A stretch of 14,208 bases of DNA from JBMYQA01 sp049600855 (GTDB lineage Bacteria; Bacteroidota; Bacteroidia; Cytophagales; Flammeovirgaceae). The notes beneath the pieces were generated by a model. It saw only the letters and a list, made by a program, of their open reading frames with translations. It had not been told where the DNA came from and made no database searches. How positions within the stretch are numbered: the first letter of the stretch is position 1; each line of letters starts with the position of its first letter. Below are positions 1-6,850 of this stretch, in pieces. The position numbers and the translations under genes were made by a program. Location: assembly GCA_049600855.1 (NCBI GenBank), contig JBMYQA010000148.1:1-14208 (forward strand). Direction: 5' to 3'.

Positions 1-934
1 ACTTTTCGGCTGCGAGGTTTGCGGTATACAATTCCATACCGGTGAGGTCAGGATTGTTATTGGTACGGTAAAACATCCTAAAAATTTCTGAATTAATATT
101 TTCAGGAATTTTATTACCATTGTATACCATAAACACTTGTAAGTTCTTTTCTAGCTTCGCACTCATGCGGATAAATGGCGCTTCTCGTTCTCTACCAGAA
201 ATGTTTTTGACCGCATATTCCAACAAGTTATCGAACAAAATTTGGAAAACTTCCAGATCAGAACTGATGATTTTATCTTCAGGATATTTGAGGGAAATAT
301 CAATGAAGTCAATGTTTTTAAACTGGGAAACGGTGGTAATGCTATTGTTGAAAACGGTTTCTAGATTAAACTCCTGAGACTTGATAGTCAGTTTTTTCAG
401 GTTGTTAATCGTAAGTAAGCGTTGGAGTTTACTTTGTAATTGTCGTGCAACATCAGCCAGCATTTTGAAATATTGCTTAGACATTTCTTGAATGGCTTCC
501 ATTTCAGCGACATTACACAGACCGAGCATAGTCATGATAGGTCCTTTGATGTCATGAGAAGCACGATAAACGAAGGTATCCAACTCTCGGTTGGTAATTT
601 GCAAGTCTTGGTTCGCTTGCTGAAGCTCTTTGGTTCGATCAATCACTTTGCCTTCTAAGTTCTCCTTTGCAGCCTTCAGCTCTTCATTTTGTTTCATAAT
701 GAGCTTTTGGGCGCTTTCCAACTGAATGGTTTGTTCCAATAAATTCTCATTAATACTGTTCAGCTTGTTTTGAAGACGGTCACTAATCTTGGTAATGAAT
801 TTAATCTCAGACAATAAAGTTTCATACTCATCCACAATCTTCTGATATTTATTCAGAGGAATTTGTTGACTGTCGTTATTAGAATTGATGAGTTCTCGTG
901 CCTCTTTTAATATATTGTCCTCGTTTATATACAT
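1..934 (-). CDS. Soluble histidine-kinase-like protein with degenerate ATPase domain, C-terminus cut by window edge
   Basis: Reading down from ATG 934-932 gives 311 codons with no stop; an in-frame TAA lies two codons upstream, so this is the only nearby start. There is no signal peptide, membrane segment or sensor domain. Residues about 30-118 are a predicted coiled coil rich in Glu, Lys, Gln and Leu. A HisKA H-box follows (YRASHDIKGP, phospho-acceptor His127), then a HATPase_c-like region about 225-311. The nucleotide-binding motifs are altered. The N-box reads NLLEYAVK, with Tyr240 where the Mg-binding Asn normally sits. The G1 box reads YNGNKIP, with Tyr271 in place of Asp. The G2 box reads TGMELY, with Glu301 in place of Gly. 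The F-box (IFRMFYR) is intact. The family autophosphorylates His with ATP and passes the phosphate to a response regulator. I infer that this member may not bind ATP normally and could be a phosphotransfer or inhibitory protein. No response regulator is visible nearby. Confidence 0.85.
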   Translation of the reverse strand, partial: MYINEDNILKEARELINSNNDSQQIPLNKYQKIVDEYETLLSEIKFITKISDRLQNKLNSINENLLEQTIQLESAQKLIMKQNEELKAAKENLEGKVIDRTKELQQANQDLQITNRELDTFVYRASHDIKGPIMTMLGLCNVAEMEAIQEMSKQYFKMLADVARQLQSKLQRLLTINNLKKLTIKSQEFNLETVFNNSITTVSQFKNIDFIDISLKYPEDKIISSDLEVFQILFDNLLEYAVKNISGREREAPFIRMSAKLEKNLQVFMVYNGNKIPENINSEIFRMFYRTNNNPDLTGMELYTANLAAEK

Positions 935-1250
935 TCTTTATTTTTGATTAGAAGCTGAGTGTTTCTTCTAGATCAAGAAAGATTAATTAGAAAACAAGAT
1001 AATACAACATAAGTTTCCTTGCAACATTTATGCTAACTTCAAACTATTCCTTCTGCTTTAATCACCTATGTTGTGTCTAACTTATTCGCATTTAGTAAGG
1101 CAAGTTTAAATAATCCAATTTTCAATAGATATAATTACATGGTTCGTAAGTAAACGATTTTCTTAAGAAGAAAAAAGGGTATTAAACTTCATTTACAACT
1201 TTTGGATGTAAGGTATTGTGCCAATCTAACATAAATGCTTTTTTTTATAC
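935..1250. other. Gene-free stretch between hemL terminator and kinase start
   Basis: No open frame in this AT-rich stretch looks like protein. It must carry the promoter of the leftward kinase-like gene, but I find no exact TAnnTTTG on the minus strand; the nearest is TAAACTTG around 1100-1110. A 10-base palindrome TTCTTAAGAA lies at 1160-1169. An 8-base inverted pair (ACAACATA 1004-1011, TATGTTGT 1067-1074) is too widely spaced to mean much. Confidence 0.5.
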
Positions 1251-1282
1251 AAAAGGAAAGAAAGCGTGATTAATCACGCTTA
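1249..1282 (-). terminator. Rho-independent terminator of hemL, overlapping its stop codon
   Basis: AAGCGTGATTAATCACGCTT at 1262-1281 is a perfect 20-base palindrome. On the minus strand it begins inside the hemL stop codon (TAA, 1282-1280) and is followed by a T-rich run (TCTTTCCTTTTG). The position right at the gene end and the T-tract support intrinsic termination of leftward transcription. Confidence 0.75.
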
Positions 1283-2578
1283 TTTTGAATGTATGGCTTC
1301 CAACACCTCATGATTTGCTTGGATGATATGATCAATATTTTCATCGGAAAGCGCATTGGAGATAAATAAAGACTCAAATTGTGAAGGAGCAATGTAAACA
1401 CCGCGCTCTAAAAGTCCATGGAAATATTGCTTGAAAAGCTCTAAATTACACGACTTCGCATCATCAAAGTTATGCACTGCATTATCCGTAAAAAATAGGC
1501 TATACATCGAACCAATATGATTCATACTATAGTTTAATCCTAATGTCGCTAAACTTGCTTTGGTCGCTTCAACAATCTTCGTAGTTTTTGTGTTGAGTTC
1601 TTCATAAATAGAAGGAGCTTCATTGAGTTGCGTTAGCATTGCAAGACCTGCCGACATGGCTATCGGATTACCTGAAAGTGTACCTGCTTGGTATACTGGA
1701 CCTACTGGAGAAACGTAATCCATCAACGCTTGTTTGCCACCATAGGCTCCTACAGGCATGCCGCCTCCAATGATTTTTCCAAGGGTAGTCATGTCGGGCA
1801 TCACTCCAAACACTTCCTGAGCACCTCCCTTGGCTAATCGGAAACCTGTCATCACCTCATCAAAAATGAGTACAATGCCTTTTTGATCGCACAGGCTTCT
1901 CAAACCTTGAAGAAATTCCATGTGTGGAAGCACGCAGCCCATATTTCCTGCAACAGGTTCCAAAATAATGGCTGCAATCTGATCTGGGTTTGCATCGACA
2001 AGGGTTTCAACAGAAGTCAAGTCGTTAAACTTCGCAATTAAGGTGTCTTTTGCTGTTCCTGTAGTAACGCCAGGGCTATTCGGTGTGCCCATGGTAATGG
2101 CTCCACTACCCGCAGCAATTAAAAACGAATCGCCATGACCATGATAACACCCATCAAACTTGATGATTTTATCTCTGCCTGTATATCCTCTAGCTACTCG
2201 AATTGCCGACATGGTTGCTTCAGTGCCCGAATTGACCATGCGTACTTTGTCAATAGATGGCACCATATCAATAATCAGTTCGGCGATTTCGATTTCTTTT
2301 GTTGTTGGTGCACCAAATGAAAGTGAACTTTTTACGGCTTTTTTTACCGCTTTCTCAATAATTGGATTGGCATGTCCCAATATCATTGGCCCCCACGAAT
2401 TGATGAGCTCAATGTAGGTGTTGCCATCAACATCTGTAATATAGGCTCCTTTTGCTGACTTGATGAAAATGGGAGTTCCTCCTACAGCTTTAAAAGCTCG
2501 AACAGGTGAGTTTACCCCTCCAGGAATGACTCGCTGAGCTTTCTTAAATCGCTTTTTACTCTTTTTAAGATTTAGCAT
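1280..2578 (-). CDS. hemL: Glutamate-1-semialdehyde 2,1-aminomutase
   Basis: This PLP enzyme converts glutamate-1-semialdehyde to 5-aminolevulinate, the last step of the C5 route to haem and other tetrapyrroles, in the cytoplasm. The match runs the full length: IPGGVNSPVRAF near the N-terminus, MVNSGTEATMSAIR for phosphate binding, GCYHGH, FDEVMTGFR with the PLP-ring Asp (residue 240), and LGKIIGGGMPVG with the Schiff-base Lys268. The C-terminal YQAGTLSGNP and GVYIAPS motifs are also present. The frame stays open upstream to GTG 2608. I chose ATG 2578 (432 codons) because MLNLKKSKKRFKKAQ leads into IPGG at about the usual family distance, whereas the GTG adds ten residues that look unrelated to the family. 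Neither start has a clear ribosome-binding site. It is separated from the upstream cvpA-like gene by about 240 bases, so it probably has its own promoter, although I find no exact -7 motif there. Identity is very secure; the start is less so. Confidence 0.96.
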   Translation of the reverse strand: MLNLKKSKKRFKKAQRVIPGGVNSPVRAFKAVGGTPIFIKSAKGAYITDVDGNTYIELINSWGPMILGHANPIIEKAVKKAVKSSLSFGAPTTKEIEIAELIIDMVPSIDKVRMVNSGTEATMSAIRVARGYTGRDKIIKFDGCYHGHGDSFLIAAGSGAITMGTPNSPGVTTGTAKDTLIAKFNDLTSVETLVDANPDQIAAIILEPVAGNMGCVLPHMEFLQGLRSLCDQKGIVLIFDEVMTGFRLAKGGAQEVFGVMPDMTTLGKIIGGGMPVGAYGGKQALMDYVSPVGPVYQAGTLSGNPIAMSAGLAMLTQLNEAPSIYEELNTKTTKIVEATKASLATLGLNYSMNHIGSMYSLFFTDNAVHNFDDAKSCNLELFKQYFHGLLERGVYIAPSQFESLFISNALSDENIDHIIQANHEVLEAIHSK

Positions 2579-2817
2579 GCTTATGAAATGATTTTTCTGT
2601 CTATTCACTTACACAAAGTAGGCAGTATGAAATGGAGATTGTTGAATAGAAACGTTTATCTATTTTGTCTCATCACGCTTTATGCTAAAAACACTACAAT
2701 ATGCAATGAATTTGTGCTGACTACTTATTTGTGTGCTAAGTTAGTGAGGAAAGTCAAAGGTTAGGCATCCATATCTATGAAATAAAGCATGAAAAGGCAT
2801 AATTTTCCATTCAATAC

Positions 2818-3426
2818 CTATTGAGCAGGTGGAGAACTCCGATCTTTGAGTAAGTCGGTGATATCTTCGAAAATTCTACCAATCACAGGGGCGAGTTGTT
2901 GACCCGTTTCAATTAGCCAAGGTTGGAACTGACGGAGCAATGGATAAATCTGTGAATCAGCGGTAGCTTCAGCGGGAAGTTGGTAGCCAACTCTTTCCAT
3001 AAGCCAGATGATGAGGCTGAGGAAAATGGCGTATTTTAAAACGCCTAACAGCATTCCTGCAAAGGCATCTAAATCGCCAAAAATGCTGTAAGAAATGGCA
3101 CTTCTCAGTTTTTTACCTATGGAGTTGGTAATCAGCGAAAGCGCAATAAAAGCAATAATGAAGAAGATAAATGAGGTCGGTTTTAGGGATTCTACCATAT
3201 AGCCCTTGGCCGATTGAAATAATTTTGAGAGGCCATAAAAAAGGATTAAAATACCCGCAACAAATACAATGGTGGAAATGACTTCCAACACAAAACCTTT
3301 GCGGTATCCTTTATAGCCTCCCCAAAGTAACATGGCTGCCAATACAATATCAATTACCCTGACATAAGAAGCAAAATAACTTCCGTCTAATAACAAGTTT
3401 GGGGCATATGAAAAAAGTATATCCAT
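2818..3426 (-). CDS. CvpA-family inner-membrane protein
   Basis: The protein has 202 residues. After a roughly 20-residue N-terminal lead come four hydrophobic segments at about 24-39, 45-66, 85-102 and 122-143. The Gly-rich first-helix end GGYKGYRKGF followed by a long second helix is typical of CvpA (colicin V production) proteins. The C-terminal 60 residues are polar and rich in Pro and Gln, and probably cytoplasmic. CvpA in Escherichia coli is needed for colicin V production and envelope robustness, but its molecular function in Bacteroidota is not established. The start lies 18 bases after the stop of the yqeY-like gene, so the two are almost certainly cotranscribed. The lead before helix 1 is longer than I recall for most family members, but no internal Met offers a better start. 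Confidence 0.85.
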   Translation of the reverse strand: MDILFSYAPNLLLDGSYFASYVRVIDIVLAAMLLWGGYKGYRKGFVLEVISTIVFVAGILILFYGLSKLFQSAKGYMVESLKPTSFIFFIIAFIALSLITNSIGKKLRSAISYSIFGDLDAFAGMLLGVLKYAIFLSLIIWLMERVGYQLPAEATADSQIYPLLRQFQPWLIETGQQLAPVIGRIFEDITDLLKDRSSPPAQ

Positions 3427-3444
3427 GTGATTACCTAACGAATT

Positions 3445-3900
3445 TTAATTTCCGCTTAAGATGCTTTTTACCAAAGTAGAAATGAGCTTAGGGTCGGCCT
3501 GACCAGCTAACTTTTTAGTACTCAAGCCCATTACTTTACCCATGTCTTTCATGCTGCTAGCACCTACTTCAGAAATGATCCCTCGAACGATTTTTGCTAC
3601 GTCTTCATCAGAAAGTTGTTCGGGCAAAAAGCGTTCGATTACATTGAGTTCACTGACTTCTTTTTCGTATAAGTCGTCTCGTCCTTGTTCTTTATAGATT
3701 TGAGCTGAATCGCGTCTTTGTTTTACTGCTTTCGTTAATAACTTCATTTCTGCATCTTCAGTCAATTCTTCACTCGCGCCTTTCTCCGTTTCTGCCAACA
3801 AGATCATCGACTTAATTGCTCTTAATGCGCGCAAAGCATCTTGATCTTTTGCCTTCATAGCTGTTTTCATCTCTGACTGAATTTTTTCTTTTAAGCTCAT
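3445..3900 (-). CDS. GatB/YqeY domain-containing protein
   Basis: The protein has 151 residues, close to the normal length for free-standing YqeY proteins. It begins MSLKEKIQSEMKTAMKAKD, followed by LRALRAIKSMI, a helical middle (KQRRDSAQIYKEQGRDDLYEKE-like), ERFLPEQLS, and an end containing MGKVMG and GQADPKLIS. The family is related to the C-terminal domain of GatB, the tRNA-dependent amidotransferase subunit. It may bind tRNA, but free YqeY has no proven reaction and no amidotransferase catalytic residues. It is first in a two-gene unit with the CvpA-family gene downstream. Its own promoter is probably the TATATTTG at 4004-3997, giving a leader of about 90 bases with a short hairpin near the start codon. 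Family assignment is firm; function is open. Confidence 0.92.
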   Translation of the reverse strand: MSLKEKIQSEMKTAMKAKDQDALRALRAIKSMILLAETEKGASEELTEDAEMKLLTKAVKQRRDSAQIYKEQGRDDLYEKEVSELNVIERFLPEQLSDEDVAKIVRGIISEVGASSMKDMGKVMGLSTKKLAGQADPKLISTLVKSILSGN

Positions 3901-3921
3901 AAATGTATTTAGTTAATGATG

Positions 3922-3936
3922 GTGGGCTTTACCCAC
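3922..3936 (-). repeat. Short leader hairpin ahead of the yqeY-like gene
   Basis: GTGGG-TAAAG-CCCAC on the minus strand forms a 5-base GC-rich stem with a 5-base loop, 21 bases upstream of the start codon and inside the predicted leader RNA. No T-tract follows, so it is not a terminator. It could affect translation or RNA stability, which is inference only. Confidence 0.3.
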
Positions 3937-3996
3937 TAATTAATTGTTTAGGTTGGTACGTGTTCTACCGCAAAAAGTTTGACCGAGATTCTTACA

Positions 3997-4004
3997 CAAA
4001 TATA
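3997..4004 (-). promoter_or_regulatory. -7 promoter element for the yqeY-cvpA unit
   Basis: TATATTTG on the minus strand is an exact match to the Bacteroidota primary-sigma -7 consensus TAnnTTTG, about 96 bases upstream of the start codon. I do not see a good -33 TTG element at the usual spacing, so this rests on the -7 match and its location. Confidence 0.45.
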
Positions 4005-4310
4005 AGAAAAAGCCTTTTTTTCTCCTTGGAAAAATACAGAAACGGCAGAAACTAATGCGCGATTGCTTGCTTGCGATAAAGCTTTTCCAATTAAACCAGC
4101 CCGCAATAGCAAGTATCAAACAGGAAACAGAGAGGGCTGTAGTAATGTGTAGTCCTTTTGCAAAGTATATCGTGTGAAAGATAACAGAGTTTGGAGTTAA
4201 TGCAGAAGGATGAAGCAGAAATGATAGCGTTATTTCAATAAATACACACAAAGAATGAAGTAAACTTAAACTTTTAAACCTTGAAATTTTAGGTTAAACA
4301 ACTCCTCCAT

Positions 4311-4318
4311 TAAATTTG
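4311..4318 (+). promoter_or_regulatory. -7 promoter element for the phosphatase-amidase operon
   Basis: TAAATTTG is an exact TAnnTTTG match, 16 bases before the ATG at 4335, predicting a very short leader of roughly ten bases. The nearest upstream TTG (4281-4283) is farther away than the usual -33 spacing. Confidence 0.45.
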
Positions 4319-4334
4319 GGAAAAACTATCCTCT

Positions 4335-4808
4335 ATGATTAATGTATTATTTGTTTGCTTAGGTAATATTTGTCGGTCTCCTTTGGCAGAAGGGGTATTT
4401 CAACATTTAGTAGAACAAGCTGGATTGGGAGGCCAAATCCATTGTGAGTCTTGTGGAACAAGTAGTTATCATATTGGAGAGCGTGCTCACCCTATGTCTC
4501 GGAGAGTAGCACAAGAAAATGGGATTGAACTCACCTCTAGGGCACGTCAGTTTTTACCACGCGATTTTGAAGATTTCGATTATGTAGTAGCAATGGATGC
4601 TTCTAATGTGCGGAATTTAAAATCTTTTAGTGGCTACGCAGATGCTAAGGAAAAAGTGTTTTTGATGAGAAAGTTTGATGATGCCCAATCATCTAAAGAT
4701 GTCATGGATCCTTATGGTGGTGATATTGGTGATTATGAATATTGTTATGAAATTTTAAGCGAAAGTTGTGCTAACTTTTTAGCTTATATTAAAGAAAAAC
4801 AGCTATAA
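4335..4808 (+). CDS. Low-molecular-weight protein-tyrosine phosphatase
   Basis: The protein has 157 residues, the standard size for the family. The P-loop CLGNICRS starts at residue 8, giving nucleophile Cys8 and phosphate-binding Arg14 (CX5R). The general acid Asp125 lies in the DPYGG motif near the C-terminus. It is cytoplasmic, with no signal peptide. The family removes phosphate from tyrosine; in many bacteria it works against a BY-kinase in polysaccharide export, but no such kinase or export gene is in this window, so the substrate is unknown. Intact P-loop and acid residues suggest an active phosphatase. The related ArsC arsenate reductases carry further redox cysteines in a different arrangement, so I do not favour that role. 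It is probably first in an operon with the amidase 83 bases downstream. Confidence 0.94.
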   Translation: MINVLFVCLGNICRSPLAEGVFQHLVEQAGLGGQIHCESCGTSSYHIGERAHPMSRRVAQENGIELTSRARQFLPRDFEDFDYVVAMDASNVRNLKSFSGYADAKEKVFLMRKFDDAQSSKDVMDPYGGDIGDYEYCYEILSESCANFLAYIKEKQL

Positions 4809-4891
4809 AATTTGAAGAAATAGCCATAACTACACGTTAAGTATTCATGGACGGATTCGCTAAATAGTATGCTTTTTGTTAGCCAATAACT

Positions 4892-5812
4892 ATGAGACAA
4901 TTTATTATTCTTTGTTTTTTAGGATTACTCGTGGGGTACGTCAGCGATGTAAACGCTCAACGAACGATCATCGTTTGCATAGACCCTGGGCATGGAGGTA
5001 AAGACCCTGGCAAACCGAAAGGTACCAAGCGCCTGAAAGATGAAAAGGATTTAAACCTTGCCATTGCCAAAAAGCTAGGAAATTACATTCAAGAACGTAT
5101 ACAAGGTGCCAAAGTAATTTATACGCGCACAACCGATAAGAAAGTGAGTTTAGATGATCGGGTTATTTTTGCGAATAAAAACAAAGCACATTATTTCATT
5201 AGCATACACTGTAATTCTAATCCGAATAAATATGTGTATGGCACAAAAACCCACATTCATTCCCACAACTTTAAGGCAAGTAGGGCATTGGCACTGCGGA
5301 TAGAGAAAGAATTTAGAATGAGAGGAGGGAGAAGAAGTCGGGGAATCATGAGTGCCCGAGATCGTGGGTATAATCTTTTTGTGTTGCAATACACCGATAT
5401 GCCTGCTGTGCTAGTAGAAGCGGGGTTTATGTCGAATACAACAGAAGAACGTTACCTCAATTCGGAACGGGGACAGGATTTAATTGCCTCTGCCATTTTC
5501 AGAGCTTTTAGAGACTATGTGAAGAAAAACTACGTACCCGGAGATCGCGATACCGTATACAAAGTGCAACTCATGGCTTCTAAAAAACAGCTAGAGTTCA
5601 AATCAAAAAAGCTAAACGATTTGGGTCTAAGAATTGTAGAACATCGCGCCTCGGGAGCTTATGCCTACAAGTACATGGTAGGGCGCGAGTACGATAAAAC
5701 AGGAGCTACAAAACTATTAGCAGAAGTAAAAAAAGCAGGATTTAAAGATGCGTTTATTGTGAGTATGACCAATATCGAATCAAAAAAGTTTAGAGTAGTG
5801 GAAAGTAAGTGA
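4892..5812 (+). CDS. Secreted N-acetylmuramoyl-L-alanine amidase with C-terminal SPOR domain
   Basis: This enzyme cleaves the amide bond between N-acetylmuramic acid and L-alanine in peptidoglycan. Residues 1-22 are a signal peptide (hydrophobic 3-17, likely cut after NA-Q at about 22-23), placing it in the periplasm. The Amidase_3 domain spans about 25-215. Zinc ligands are His34 (DPGHGGKDPG), Glu51 (KDEKDLNLA) and His106 (SIHCNSN), and catalytic Glu176 lies in VLVEAGFMSN; all are present. Residues about 221-293 (VYKVQLMAS through AFIVSM) fit a SPOR domain, which binds stretches of glycan lacking stem peptides, typically at division sites. This suggests a role in daughter-cell separation. 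It is the second gene of the probable operon, with the CPBP-family gene only 18 bases downstream. I am very sure of the catalytic domain and fairly sure of the SPOR assignment. Confidence 0.95.
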   Translation: MRQFIILCFLGLLVGYVSDVNAQRTIIVCIDPGHGGKDPGKPKGTKRLKDEKDLNLAIAKKLGNYIQERIQGAKVIYTRTTDKKVSLDDRVIFANKNKAHYFISIHCNSNPNKYVYGTKTHIHSHNFKASRALALRIEKEFRMRGGRRSRGIMSARDRGYNLFVLQYTDMPAVLVEAGFMSNTTEERYLNSERGQDLIASAIFRAFRDYVKKNYVPGDRDTVYKVQLMASKKQLEFKSKKLNDLGLRIVEHRASGAYAYKYMVGREYDKTGATKLLAEVKKAGFKDAFIVSMTNIESKKFRVVESK

Positions 5813-5830
5813 TGGTAGTTTTAATACCTT

Positions 5831-6742
5831 ATGAGAAAAATTTACGCTTACCTCTACCAATACTTATACGAAGAGTTTGAACTCCGAATTTATGCTGGCC
5901 TTGCTGCGCTACTTTTTCTGGGTATTTACATTCGTTATGCAATAGGATACGATACGTATTTTACCAACGAAGATTATCGACCATTGAAAGGCCTTCTTTT
6001 TTATTGCATTCCTTATTTTGGCACCATCCTGCTCATTTCTATCTTCAAAAAAGAATGGCATTTCTTCAAAAAAACGCGCTTTTGGTTACTAAGCGCAGCC
6101 ATTTTATTTGTGCTAGTCATCAATCAATATGGATTGATTTACGACTCCTTTCTAAAAACCTTAAACCCGTTAACTTACAGTTTCACCAGTAAACTGGGTT
6201 TTAACCTTTTTACGGCATTTATTTATGTGTTAATCCCACTGATTTACTATGTGTTTGAGCAGCAAAAAGGTGCTTGGTATGGCCTCACCTTAAAGGGATT
6301 TGATTATCGCCCATACCTCATGATGTTAGTCTTCATGTTCCCCTTGCTGCTTTGGGCTTCGTATCGACCTGATTTTCTGAGCGTTTATCCTCGGTATGTT
6401 CCAACGTTGGCAGAATACTATTGGAATGTATCGCCAATACTTACCGTTGCGGGCTATGAACTCAGTTATGTATTGCAATTTATCTGTTTAGAGCTGTTCT
6501 TTAGAGGTTTTATGGTGATGAGTCTCGAAAAATACTTAAAAGCTTCAGCAATATTACCAATGGTTTGTGTGTATGCATTCATCCATTTTGGCAAACCCAT
6601 GCCTGAAACGTTAGGTTCTATTTTTGGAGGTTTTATTCTTGGGGTAATTGCTTTGCGCACACGCAGTATTTTTGGTGGAGCATGCATACATATCGGCATT
6701 GCGCTGATGATGGAACTATTGGCATGGGTGCAAATGAAATAA
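5831..6742 (+). CDS. CPBP-family intramembrane protease-like membrane protein with altered active-site motifs
   Basis: The protein has 303 residues with about eight hydrophobic segments (roughly 22-38, 54-70, 84-100, 126-142, 161-177, 203-222, 238-255 and 264-297). The C-terminal third resembles the CPBP (Abi, Rce1-like) domain: LELFFRG at 220-226, YAFIHFG at 248-254 and ACIHIGIA at 284-291. In canonical members the motifs are EExxxR, FxxxH and HxxxN. Here the first Glu is Leu220, leaving only Glu221 with Arg225; Phe is Tyr248 ahead of His252; and the final Asn is Ala291 after His287. Both motif histidines remain. Family members cleave prenylated or other membrane proteins, but the losses make catalysis uncertain. 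It follows the amidase by 18 bases, so it is likely cotranscribed. The N-terminal 200 residues are otherwise unrecognised. Confidence 0.8.
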   Translation: MRKIYAYLYQYLYEEFELRIYAGLAALLFLGIYIRYAIGYDTYFTNEDYRPLKGLLFYCIPYFGTILLISIFKKEWHFFKKTRFWLLSAAILFVLVINQYGLIYDSFLKTLNPLTYSFTSKLGFNLFTAFIYVLIPLIYYVFEQQKGAWYGLTLKGFDYRPYLMMLVFMFPLLLWASYRPDFLSVYPRYVPTLAEYYWNVSPILTVAGYELSYVLQFICLELFFRGFMVMSLEKYLKASAILPMVCVYAFIHFGKPMPETLGSIFGGFILGVIALRTRSIFGGACIHIGIALMMELLAWVQMK

Positions 6743-6850
6743 GTATAAACGAACTATTTCCTGCTTTATTAAACCTTGCGTTGCAATACTACTGCGTTGA
6801 AGCACAAGGGCTAAATTCAGAAACCTACTTTAAAGCCATGAAACAGGTGA

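Larger units (their letters stand above)
3901..4334. other. 434-base gene-free divergent promoter region
   Basis: This separates the leftward yqeY-cvpA pair from the rightward phosphatase operon and holds an exact -7 motif for each (4004-3997 minus, 4311-4318 plus). A 103-codon frame on the minus strand (3940-4251) crosses it. I do not believe it is a gene, because it has an erratic, Cys- and Phe-rich composition, matches no family I know, and covers the promoter itself. About 300 bases between the two motifs remain unexplained. Confidence 0.5.

Noticed and set aside
120..658. Two plus-strand open frames inside the kinase-like gene
   Set aside because: They are antisense shadows of a continuous minus-strand frame with clear HisKA motifs.
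1004..1074. 8-base inverted pair ACAACATA / TATGTTGT
   Set aside because: The arms are 55 bases apart with no supporting inner structure; chance is likely in AT-rich sequence.
2579..2608. GTG start adding ten residues to HemL
   Set aside because: The added residues do not resemble HemL N-termini, and ATG 2578 gives a family-like distance to the IPGGVNSP motif. It remains possible.
3940..4251. 103-codon frame on the minus strand upstream of the yqeY-like gene
   Set aside because: It covers the predicted promoter of yqeY, has an erratic Cys/Phe/Lys composition with no recognisable domain, and has no promoter or ribosome-binding signal of its own.
4335..4808. Arsenate reductase or polysaccharide-export phosphatase assignment for the LMW phosphatase
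   Set aside because: The redox-cysteine arrangement of ArsC is not seen, and no Wzc/Wza-like genes are adjacent, so only the general family name is supported.
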